Shown: positions 7,022 to 13,806 of the stretch, piece by piece | Layout: each line of letters starts with the position of its first letter | How positions within the stretch are numbered: the first letter of the stretch is position 1 | Assembly (NCBI GenBank): GCA_964465385.1 | Contig: CAYXIM010000022.1 | Span: 1 to 21,769, forward strand | Reading direction: 5' to 3' | DNA from: JAAYBY01 sp964465385 | GTDB lineage: Bacteria; Bacillota; Clostridia; Saccharofermentanales; UBA5734 | DNA: 21,769 bases | The notes under the pieces: generated by a model | Seen by the model: only the letters and a program-made list of their open reading frames with translations | Told to the model about the DNA's origin: nothing | Database searches by the model: none | Translations under genes and position numbers: made by a program

Positions 7022-7723
7022 TCAGCTGTGTTCAGGCACAGCTGCCAGCTGGTAGCCCTGCCCCCAGACCACTTTCAAGTATCTGGGCTGGGCCGGGTTG
7101 ACTTCAATCTTTTCCCGCAAGTGCCGGATATGCACCGCAATGGTGTTGACCGACCCCAGGCTTTGTTGCTGCCAGACCTGTTCGTAAAGGGTTTTAGGCG
7201 AGAAGACCTGGCCTGGGTGGCACATGAGAAAATGTAAAATGTCATATTCGGTGGGCGTCAGGTTAACGGGTTCACCCTCAACCGTAACGGCTTTGGCCTT
7301 GTCATCCAGGCGGATGCCGCCGATTTGAATCTGACTGGGCCCCAGCTTGCTGCCTCCCAGGCGGGTGTAGCGTCTCAATTGGGCATTGACCCGCGCCAAA
7401 AGCTCCATGGGCTGGAAAGGCTTGGTCACATAATCGTCTGCACCGTGGTTGAGGCCCATGATCTTATCGATGTCTTCGCCCTTGGCAGTCAGCAAAATAA
7501 TCGGCATGGTGTGCTTTTCCCGAATGCGCTTCATGGCCGTCAAGCCGTCCATGACCGGCATCATGAGGTCCAACAGGATCAGGTGCAGCGTTTCTTGGTC
7601 AGCCAGGCGGACCGCCTCAGCGCCATTGGATGCGGTAAACAGCCTGTAGTCATCGGCTTCAAGGTAAAGCATCAGGGCTGAGACGATATCCGGTTCGTCA
7701 TCGCAAATGAGAATGTGGTACAT
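7022..7723 (-). CDS. OmpR/PhoB-family response regulator
   Basis: A two-component response regulator of 233 residues. The receiver domain has the acidic pair D8-D9, the phosphoacceptor D52 in LILLDLMMP, T79 in ILLTAKG and K101 in VTKPF. The C-terminal winged-helix domain shows LTPTEYDILHFLM, VNTIAVHIRHLREKIE and YLKVVWGQGYQL. The reading frame extends upstream to 7891, but the ATG at 7723 is chosen because GGAGGG lies seven bases before it and the receiver fold begins at once (MYHILICDDE). It is first in an operon with the histidine kinase and glycosyltransferase. The spacer upstream holds phased CTTAA repeats of the kind bound by this family, so autoregulation is likely. Confidence 0.95.
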   Translation of the reverse strand: MYHILICDDEPDIVSALMLYLEADDYRLFTASNGAEAVRLADQETLHLILLDLMMPVMDGLTAMKRIREKHTMPIILLTAKGEDIDKIMGLNHGADDYVTKPFQPMELLARVNAQLRRYTRLGGSKLGPSQIQIGGIRLDDKAKAVTVEGEPVNLTPTEYDILHFLMCHPGQVFSPKTLYEQVWQQQSLGSVNTIAVHIRHLREKIEVNPAQPRYLKVVWGQGYQLAAVPEHS

Positions 7724-7742
7724 ATAAAAACCCTCCGGATCC

Positions 7743-7748
7743 ATTATG
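7743..7748 (-). promoter_or_regulatory. Probable -10 element of the response regulator operon
   Basis: CATAAT on the minus strand lies 19 bases before the response regulator ATG. The -35 position (GTCTCT, 17 bases upstream) is poor, which would fit an activator-dependent promoter, since the CTTAA repeats begin just upstream. Confidence 0.4.
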
Positions 7749-7757
7749 CCTCTTTCA

Positions 7758-7798
7758 TTCTTAAAAGAGACCTTACACTTTCTTAATTTTTTCTTAAG
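7758..7798. promoter_or_regulatory. Phased CTTAA repeat array, candidate response-regulator operator
   Basis: Four copies of CTTAA or a near match lie at 7760-7764, 7772-7776 (CTTAC), 7782-7786 and 7793-7797, spaced 12, 10 and 11 bases. The last two are part of an exact TTTCTTAA direct repeat with an 11-base period. PhoB/OmpR-type regulators bind direct repeats spaced by one helical turn. The array sits between the response regulator and a divergent epimerase gene, upstream of poor -35 regions on both sides. Confidence 0.55.
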
Positions 7799-7824
7799 AA
7801 GGCGCCGGATCAAAGCCCTCCTTC

Positions 7825-7833
7825 TGATACAAT
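7825..7833 (+). promoter_or_regulatory. Extended -10 promoter of the epimerase gene
   Basis: TGA followed by TACAAT (7828-7833). The -35 position (7805-7810, CCGGAT) does not match the consensus. The nearest CTTAA element is centred about 45 bases upstream of the expected start site, the usual place for a class II activator. Confidence 0.5.
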
Positions 7834-7868
7834 GAAAGCAAGAACCTTGTAAAGGAGGAGGATGTCTT

Positions 7869-8903
7869 GTGATCCTCATCACCGGTGCCACGGGACACCT
7901 GGGAACGGTCCTGGTGCGCCGCCTGGCCCAGGCCTATCCCAACGAACCCCTGCGTGTTTTTTTACAACCAGGCGAGCAGCTGGATGCCTTTGACGGGCTG
8001 ACCTTGTCGCTTTGTTTTGGTGATATCCGGGACCTTGCGGCTGTCACACGCGCTGTTAGCGGCGCCCGGCTTGTTTTTCACCTGGCCGGCTTGATTGACA
8101 CCGCCCCCAGAAAACCTGCCCTGCTTTTTGACGTCAACGTCAACGGGACCCAAAACGTGGTCACAGCCTGCCTTCAAGCCGGCGTTGAGCGCCTGGTCTA
8201 CACCAGTTCGGTCCATGCCTTGCCAGACGACCCGGAACATGGAACCATCACCGAAGACGTTGACTTTCCGGTTGACGGCCTCAACGGCCCTTACGCCCAG
8301 AGCAAAACCCGGGCAACGGCGGTGATCTTAGAGGCGGTCCAGCAAGGACTTGACGCCGTTGTTGTCTTCCCCAGCGGGGTCATCGGCCCACACGACCTGC
8401 GCCGATCAGAGATGGGCCGGCTGTTTCGTTACTTAAGCGGCCAGGGCTGGCTTAAGCTCGTTTTATCTTTTGAGGGCGCTTATAATTTTGTAGACGTCCG
8501 CGATGTGGTCGAAGGGCTTGTGTCAGCGGCACAAACAGCCCAGCCGGGCCAGACATTCATTTTGTCTGGCCACCGCATTGCCATGCGCGACATCATCCGC
8601 CTGGAGCGAAGCCTCTTGGGCCAGCGCCAGCCCAAGATCATCTTTGCACCACGCTGGCTGGTCCAGGCGGCTGCCTGGCTGACCGACGTCCTGTGCCGCC
8701 TCTTGGGCCTGAAGCCTTTTTTCACCCCCTACAGCGTGGACGTTTTGGTTTCAAACAGCCAGATCAGCCACGACAAAGCGACACAAGCCTGGGGCTACCA
8801 GCCCCGTCCCTTGGAAGAAACCCTGGGTGACACCCTGACCTGGATGGCCCAAAATGGGCGCCTGAAGGGAAAAAGAAAAGACCACCAATCGGTCAACCCT
8901 TAG
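7869..8903 (+). CDS. NAD-dependent epimerase/dehydratase (extended SDR)
   Basis: A cytoplasmic extended SDR of 344 residues, related to dihydroflavonol-reductase and HpnA-like sugar epimerases. The N-terminal Rossmann motif is TGATGHLG (5-12). The acidic GDIRD follows strand 3 (about 51-55), then HLAG (71-74), the catalytic serine in YTSSVHA (111-117) and the YAQSK pair (Y142, K146). FPSGVIGP and NFVDVRDV are typical of the family's substrate-binding half. The start is GTG, chosen because AAAGGAGGAGG lies just upstream and no in-frame ATG fits. It is divergent from the response regulator and may share its operator. Its 3' end overlaps the convergent Gfo/Idh gene by 11 bases. A role in sugar or cell-envelope metabolism is likely, but the substrate is unknown. 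Confidence 0.88.
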   Translation: MILITGATGHLGTVLVRRLAQAYPNEPLRVFLQPGEQLDAFDGLTLSLCFGDIRDLAAVTRAVSGARLVFHLAGLIDTAPRKPALLFDVNVNGTQNVVTACLQAGVERLVYTSSVHALPDDPEHGTITEDVDFPVDGLNGPYAQSKTRATAVILEAVQQGLDAVVVFPSGVIGPHDLRRSEMGRLFRYLSGQGWLKLVLSFEGAYNFVDVRDVVEGLVSAAQTAQPGQTFILSGHRIAMRDIIRLERSLLGQRQPKIIFAPRWLVQAAAWLTDVLCRLLGLKPFFTPYSVDVLVSNSQISHDKATQAWGYQPRPLEETLGDTLTWMAQNGRLKGKRKDHQSVNP

Positions 8904-10053
8904 GGTCAAAAAAACCGGTCATGGCCTGGGTATCAAAAGCCTCAAGGGGCAAGGTCACTGCTTGGCCTGCCCGGGCCGAGGCATAGGCGGCCAAGACGGC
9001 TTCCACAGCTGCCTGGCCTGCCTGGCCATCCGCCAGCGGCCTGCTTGCTGTATCAATGGCCCTGATCCAGTCCTGGTAGAGGCGGGTGTGTGGCCGGGCC
9101 AGGTTTTGGAAGCCAGCCAGGCCTTGCCGGGACCAGGTCTCTTTGATAAAGCGGCCCAGAACGGCCGCAGTGCGGCTGCGCCCGCGCCCATCTTGGATGT
9201 GGATAGATGGCCGCCCGCCCCGGATGGCCAGGCGGACCGAACCGGCCTGGCACTGGATGTCAAAAAAAGCTTCCTGGTAATGGGGTGATGTGGCTGTGGT
9301 GCCTTCTAAAACACCGTAGATGCCCCTGTTCAGCTTCATGTGGACCAGGCCGTAATCTTCTGCTTCCAGCTTGTGGCGCAGCTGGTCAAGCCAGGCGCTT
9401 ACCTCTTTGATTTGCCCGTCCAGCAAATACAGCATCAAGTCCAGCGCATGGACGCACTGGTTCATGAGCACGCCGCCGTCCTGGGCCCAGCTGCCCCGCC
9501 AGGATGCTGCATCATAATAAGCCTGGTCGTGCCCCCAGCACACCGTCACGCGGCCGGATAAGACTGGGCCCAGCTCCTCATTGGCCAAAAGCGAACGAAC
9601 CTGTTCCATCAGGGGAAAGTAGCGGTAGATATGACCGACCGCCAGGACCCGCTTGTTGCGCGTGGCCAGGTCAACCAGGGCCTGGGCTTCGGCAACCGAC
9701 AAGGTGATCGGCTTTTCAACCAGCAGGTGGCAGCCGGCCTGTAACGCTTCTTGGGCCAGGGCTGTGTGGGTGCCACTGGGGGTGGTGATGGCCAGCAGGT
9801 CCGGTTTCACACGGGCCAGGAGCTGACCCAGGCTTGATGCATGCAGGTTGTCCACACAATAGCTGCCTGTTGCCCCGTCCAAGAGCCGTGCCGCCGCTTG
9901 CAGGTCCGGGTCGACAACCCCCACCAGTTCCAGGTCCCGGGACAGGGTCCGGATGGCCTTCATGTGTTTTGTGGCCACCCGCCCACAGCCCACCAAGCCC
10001 ACCGACAGGGGCCGGTTCTTCCCCGAGAGCCTGTGCCTGGAAACCGGATCCAT
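8893..10053 (-). CDS. Gfo/Idh/MocA family dehydrogenase
   Basis: NAD(P)-dependent oxidoreductase of 386 residues, of the glucose-fructose oxidoreductase / inositol dehydrogenase type. The Rossmann domain starts with VGLVGCGRVATKH (about 18-30) and continues with VVDPD (46-50) and TPSGTH (91-96). The hallmark EKP (113-115) and GGVLMNQCVHALD (about 193-205, with the catalytic-type H202) are present. AAGGTGGT precedes the ATG. The gene is divergent from an FAD-dependent oxidoreductase gene. It probably oxidises a hydroxyl of a sugar, sugar acid or inositol. Its last codons overlap the convergent epimerase gene. Confidence 0.92.
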   Translation of the reverse strand: MDPVSRHRLSGKNRPLSVGLVGCGRVATKHMKAIRTLSRDLELVGVVDPDLQAAARLLDGATGSYCVDNLHASSLGQLLARVKPDLLAITTPSGTHTALAQEALQAGCHLLVEKPITLSVAEAQALVDLATRNKRVLAVGHIYRYFPLMEQVRSLLANEELGPVLSGRVTVCWGHDQAYYDAASWRGSWAQDGGVLMNQCVHALDLMLYLLDGQIKEVSAWLDQLRHKLEAEDYGLVHMKLNRGIYGVLEGTTATSPHYQEAFFDIQCQAGSVRLAIRGGRPSIHIQDGRGRSRTAAVLGRFIKETWSRQGLAGFQNLARPHTRLYQDWIRAIDTASRPLADGQAGQAAVEAVLAAYASARAGQAVTLPLEAFDTQAMTGFFDPKG

Positions 10054-10086
10054 GTTGCCACCACCTTTTCATGCTTGATCGGTTCG

Positions 10087-10095
10087 ATTATACCA
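10087..10095 (-). promoter_or_regulatory. Extended -10 promoter of the Gfo/Idh/MocA gene
   Basis: On the minus strand TGG followed by TATAAT (10087-10092) is a perfect extended -10. No good -35 lies at the normal distance. It is about 34 bases upstream of the start codon. Confidence 0.6.
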
Positions 10096-10135
10096 CGCCC
10101 ACGACCTGCGCCTGGCCCAAATAAAAGAGGCTTTC

Positions 10136-10144
10136 TGCTATAAT
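10136..10144 (+). promoter_or_regulatory. Extended -10 promoter of the FAD oxidoreductase gene
   Basis: TGC followed by TATAAT (10139-10144), again without a good -35. In the leader a perfect inverted repeat, CTGGGC-TGTG-GCCCAG (10158-10173), ends next to the AAAGGACGGGG ribosome site and could affect translation. Confidence 0.6.
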
Positions 10145-10186
10145 GAAAAACATCTCCCTGGGCTGTGGCCCAGAAAGGACGGGGTC

Positions 10187-11959
10187 ATGAATCACAAGCT
10201 TCCTTCAAAAAATCACCGGGTTGATGTCTGTGTGATCGGCGGCGGTCTGGCCGGCCTGTGTGCGGCCGTTGCCGCTGCGCGGCGTGGCGCGCAGGTGCTC
10301 ATCATGCAGGACCGGCCTATGTTCGGCGGCAATGCGTCTTCTGAAATCCGCATGTGGGTCTGTGGTGCGCATGGTGAAAACAACCGGGAGACTGGGTTGG
10401 TTGAAGAAATCATGCTGGACAGTTTCTATCGCAACCCCTACGCCAACTATGCTATCTGGGACAGCATCCTCTATGAAAAAGTCCGTTTTCAGCCTCGTTT
10501 GCAAGCCTTGCTCAACTGTTCCTGCCTGGATGCGCAGATGGCGGGCAACCGCATCGTATCGGTGACCGGCTGGCAGTTGACCACCCAGACCGTCCACACG
10601 GTTGAGGCCGACTTATTCATCGATTGTTCCGGGGACAGCATCCTGGCTCCCTTGACCGGTGCGACCTACCGCCGTGGTCGCGAAAGCAGCGCCGAGTTCG
10701 ATGAATCCATCGCACCACCGGCAGCCGACCAGCACACCATGGGCATGAGCTGCCTGATCCAGGCCCGTGAGATGACGAACGCCCGTTCATACCGCCCGCC
10801 TGTCTGGGCTGAGCCCTTTACGGTCGACAAGCTCCGCCACCGCTTGCCCGATCCCACGGATAAAAATGAAAACTACTGGTACCTGGAACTGGGCGGTCAA
10901 CAGGACACCATCGCCGATACGGAGCAAATCCGTGATGAGCTGCTGGATGCTGCCTTCGGCTTGTGGGACTTTGTCAAAAACAGCGGCCATTACCCGCCTG
11001 AGCAGGTGGAACGGCTGGATCTGGACTGGGTGGGTTTTCTACCCGGTAAACGGGAGTCGCGCCGCTATGTGGGTGATCTGTTGATGAACCAGAACCATAT
11101 CGATTCAGGCGGCCGCTTTGATGACCTGGTGGCCTACGGGGGCTGGACCATGGATGATCATCATCCGGCCGGTTTGCGGACCAGTGAACCGCCTAACATC
11201 TTCCACCCCGCCCCGTCTCCTTTTGGCATAGCCTACCGGTCGCTCTATTCAATCAATATTGAAAACTTAATGTTTGCTGGTCGCAACATCAGCGTCACCC
11301 ATGCGGCTTTGAGTGCCACGCGCGTCATGGCCACCTGTGCGCTCTTGGGCCAGGCAGCCGGCACAGCAGCCGCCCTGGCCGTCCAGGAAAAAACCTCCCC
11401 CCGGGGTGTCTATGACAAGCACCTGAAGACCTTGCAGCAGCAACTGATGGATGACGACTGCTACTTGCCCGGGTTTCAGCGCATGGTGCCCGAGCTGACC
11501 CGACAGGCCCGGTTGACAGCCGATGGCCCGGACCCGGAAGTGGTCCGAAACGGATTTGATCGCCCGATAGGCGATCAGGAGAACTGCTGGGCAGGTCAAC
11601 CTGGTGCCACCCTTACCTACACCTTTGACCAGCCTGTCACCATCCGCAACATCCGCCTGGTCTTTGACAGCGACCTCAACCGCGAAACCTTGCCCGAGGA
11701 CCAGGCCCACAACCGGCCCATGCAGGCCAGCACCTTTCTCAAGGACAAAGCCATGGTTGTTCCTCAGACCTTGGTCCGGGATTATCGCATGGATTACCTG
11801 GATGAATCAGGCGCCTGGGTGACCTTGTGCCAGGTGACCGGCCAGCACCAACGGCTCAACCGCCACACAGTGGCGGTCGACACGCAGGCCATCCGCTTGG
11901 TTCCCCAGGCCACCTGGGGGGCTAAAACCTGCCGCATCTTCGCGTTTGACGTGTCTTGA
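10187..11959 (+). CDS. FAD-dependent oxidoreductase (PF12831-like) with C-terminal beta-rich domain
   Basis: A 590-residue flavoprotein, without signal peptide, so cytoplasmic. The FAD-binding motif is VDVCVIGGGLAGLCAAVAA (about 12-30). The family-typical FGGNASSEIRMWVCGAHG follows (46-63), then FIDCSGDSILA, and a C-terminal flavin motif, NLMFAGRNISVTHAALSATRVM with LGQAAGTAAA. Residues about 460-590 form an extra domain rich in predicted beta strands (GATLTYTFDQPVTIRNIRLVFDSD start), which resembles F5/8-type or galactose-binding folds that hold carbohydrate. Proteins of this family often sit in carbohydrate-use gene clusters, which fits the divergent Gfo/Idh gene. Its substrate is not known. 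The start ATG has AAAGGACGGGG upstream, and a hairpin terminator follows the stop. Confidence 0.88.
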   Translation: MNHKLPSKNHRVDVCVIGGGLAGLCAAVAAARRGAQVLIMQDRPMFGGNASSEIRMWVCGAHGENNRETGLVEEIMLDSFYRNPYANYAIWDSILYEKVRFQPRLQALLNCSCLDAQMAGNRIVSVTGWQLTTQTVHTVEADLFIDCSGDSILAPLTGATYRRGRESSAEFDESIAPPAADQHTMGMSCLIQAREMTNARSYRPPVWAEPFTVDKLRHRLPDPTDKNENYWYLELGGQQDTIADTEQIRDELLDAAFGLWDFVKNSGHYPPEQVERLDLDWVGFLPGKRESRRYVGDLLMNQNHIDSGGRFDDLVAYGGWTMDDHHPAGLRTSEPPNIFHPAPSPFGIAYRSLYSINIENLMFAGRNISVTHAALSATRVMATCALLGQAAGTAAALAVQEKTSPRGVYDKHLKTLQQQLMDDDCYLPGFQRMVPELTRQARLTADGPDPEVVRNGFDRPIGDQENCWAGQPGATLTYTFDQPVTIRNIRLVFDSDLNRETLPEDQAHNRPMQASTFLKDKAMVVPQTLVRDYRMDYLDESGAWVTLCQVTGQHQRLNRHTVAVDTQAIRLVPQATWGAKTCRIFAFDVS

Positions 11960-12036
11960 GACACAGGCAAGACAATACATCTACCTATGGTTAACGGAAT
12001 TTGTCCTGTGTTAATCAGTTGGCTCACAGCATAATT

Positions 12037-12063
12037 CGTTCTTTTCGGAAAAGAACGTTTTAT
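12037..12063 (+). terminator. Rho-independent terminator after the FAD oxidoreductase gene
   Basis: Ten-base inverted arms CGTTCTTTTC (12037-12046) and GAAAAGAACG (12048-12057) are followed by TTTTAT. The hairpin lies 78 bases after the stop codon and isolates the upstream gene from dnaA. Confidence 0.7.
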
Positions 12064-12171
12064 GAAAGTATATCAAAGGCCTCTTTATTGCATCTATCCA
12101 GGCGCTTGATCAACCTTTTTTTTGATGCGTGACAACCTGGGGCAAGCCCCCTTTTCGTGGTCTGAAATCCT

Positions 12172-12199
12172 TTGCCATCAGGGTGATTTCTGATAAGAT
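12172..12199 (+). promoter_or_regulatory. dnaA promoter
   Basis: A -35 TTGCCA (12172-12177) and a -10 TAAGAT (12194-12199) are 16 bases apart, with TGA directly before the -10. TGATAA is repeated with an 11-base period (12191-12196 and 12202-12207) over the -10. No good DnaA box is seen here. The rest of 11960-12228 holds only the terminator described above. Confidence 0.6.
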
Positions 12200-12228
12200 A
12201 GTGATAATCAAAATGGGATGGGTGGGGC

Positions 12229-13569
12229 ATGAAGCAATCGGATCTCAATCAAATATGGAACCGTGCCTTGGGGCTTTTGGAGAACGAGCTGTCCGAGATT
12301 TGTTTGAACACATGGATCAAGCCCCTGGAGCCACTATCCATTGAAGCAGGCGTTTTCACACTGTCGGTGCCCAATGATTTTCACAAGACATTTGTGGATC
12401 AATACACACCCTTGATTCGCAACACCATGAAAGTGGCTTACGCCCAGGTCTTTGACATCCAGCTGGTTGTGGGCCGCCCGGTTTTGCCGCACGCACAAGA
12501 ACAGCAGGCTGCAGACACACAAGCGCCCCTGTTTCAAACCATCAACCACAGCCGCCTCAACCAGCAATACACCTTCGAAGGTTTTGTGGTGGGCAGCGGC
12601 AACCGCTTCGCCCATGCCGCCTGTGTGGCGGTGGCTGAAAAACAGGGCGGCCGAAACTTTAACCCCCTCTTTCTTTATGGGGGGTCCGGCCTGGGCAAAA
12701 CCCACCTCATGCATGCCATCGGCAACTTTGTCATCGAGCACTATCCCGACAAGCGGGTTTTATATGTGCAGTGCGAACAATTTGTCAACGAATTTATCTT
12801 TGCCATTAAAGAAAACAAATATGATGATTTTCGGAATAAATACCGCAACACGGACATGCTCCTGATCGATGACATCCAGTTCATTGAGGGCAAGGAGCAG
12901 ATGCAAATTGAGTTCTTTCACACCTTCAACACCTTGTACGAAACAGGCAAGAACATCGTCATGACCTGCGACAAGCCGCCCCAGAGTTTGATCTCGCTGG
13001 AGGAACGGCTGCGCACCCGCTTTTCATCTGGCCTGATCGTTGACATCCAGCCGCCAGATTATGAAACGCGTGTGGCTATTTTGAAGCGCCGGGCACAAAT
13101 CAGCCAGGCTTCCGTGCCGGAAGACGTGAATGATTACATTGCAACCAATATCGCGTCAAACATCCGGGAATTGGAAGGCGCATTCAACACAGTGCTGTGC
13201 TACTCCTTGCTGGCAGGGAACATCACACTAGACGTGGCCAAAGAAGCCTTGAAAGACATCATCCAGCCCATCGCCGGAAAAACGGTCAGCGCCTCGGTCA
13301 TCAAAGACGTCGTGGCACGTTACTACAGCATCACGGTTGATGAGCTCAAATCCAACCGCCGAAGCAAGAACATCTCCAACCCCAGGCAGCTGGCTATGTA
13401 TTTATCCCGGTCACTTCTGGGCCTGTCCTACCCGCAAATCGGCAAGCTCTTTGGCAACCGGGATCACACCACCGTTTTACATGCCTGTAATAAAATCGAA
13501 CAGGCCCTCAAAGATGACGCGCAGCTCATAAGCGACCTGGAGCAGATTCAAAAGCGCATCGCTGAATGA
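12229..13569 (+). CDS. dnaA: Chromosomal replication initiator protein DnaA
   Basis: AAA+ ATPase that binds DnaA boxes at oriC and unwinds the origin; 446 residues, the normal length. Domain I (about 1-85) begins with IWNRALGLLENELSEICLNTWI. A short variable domain II follows. Domain III has YTFEGFVVGSGNRFAHAA (114-131), Walker A GGSGLGKTH (151-159), Walker B LLIDDIQF (211-218) and the EERLRTRFSSGL arginine region (258-269). Domain IV carries the DNA-binding signature GNRDHTTVLHACNKIE near the C-terminus. The ribosome site is G-rich (GGGTGGGG) and not a standard AGGAGG, which may keep expression low. dnaN follows after a 237-base spacer holding DnaA boxes. Confidence 0.99.
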   Translation: MKQSDLNQIWNRALGLLENELSEICLNTWIKPLEPLSIEAGVFTLSVPNDFHKTFVDQYTPLIRNTMKVAYAQVFDIQLVVGRPVLPHAQEQQAADTQAPLFQTINHSRLNQQYTFEGFVVGSGNRFAHAACVAVAEKQGGRNFNPLFLYGGSGLGKTHLMHAIGNFVIEHYPDKRVLYVQCEQFVNEFIFAIKENKYDDFRNKYRNTDMLLIDDIQFIEGKEQMQIEFFHTFNTLYETGKNIVMTCDKPPQSLISLEERLRTRFSSGLIVDIQPPDYETRVAILKRRAQISQASVPEDVNDYIATNIASNIRELEGAFNTVLCYSLLAGNITLDVAKEALKDIIQPIAGKTVSASVIKDVVARYYSITVDELKSNRRSKNISNPRQLAMYLSRSLLGLSYPQIGKLFGNRDHTTVLHACNKIEQALKDDAQLISDLEQIQKRIAE

Positions 13570-13790
13570 TCCACAAGCAGGTGTGCACATGTGGATGAAA
13601 CGGGTGTGGATAAACTGTGGATACATTTGACAACCCCGTATGCGCTGATGGCTCCACACCTTATCAGCCCATTTGTACACAGGTTTTCAACAACCGGAAA
13701 GAACGGGTTTATGCGGCTTTGCTGCTTTCCCACACAATCCACATCACATAAGAAGAAAAGTGATAAACTAAAAGAAGAGGACAACAAGGC
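13567..13790. other. oriC: Probable replication origin (oriC): DnaA-box cluster and A-rich unwinding region
   Basis: The dnaA-dnaN spacer holds a perfect DnaA box on the minus strand (TTATCCACA at 13605-13613) and one-mismatch boxes at 13567-13575 (plus, overlapping the dnaA stop), 13590-13598 (minus) and 13616-13624 (minus). Weaker matches lie at 13673-13681 (TTGTACACA), 13726-13734 (TTTCCCACA) and 13735-13743 (CAATCCACA). An A-rich tract (about 13744-13790) follows the last box and contains AAG-AAG-AAA at 13750-13758, which fits the DnaA-trio pattern of Bacillota origins. This is the position of the downstream part of the origin in Bacillus subtilis. Function is inferred. Confidence 0.8.
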
Positions 13791-13806
13791 AAAGGGGGCC
13801 ATACGC

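Noticed and set aside
7724..7891. Longer start for the response regulator
   Set aside because: It would cross the operator and the divergent epimerase start; GGAGGG precedes the ATG at 7723 and the receiver domain begins there.
12136..12155. GGGGCAAGCCCC followed by CTTTT upstream of dnaA
   Set aside because: The stem is only four to five bases with almost no loop, and a better terminator is already present at 12037-12063.
13591..13806. Upstream extension of the dnaN frame starting at a GTG
   Set aside because: It runs through the DnaA boxes, has no family similarity, and the ATG at 13807 has a good ribosome site and the standard DnaN start.
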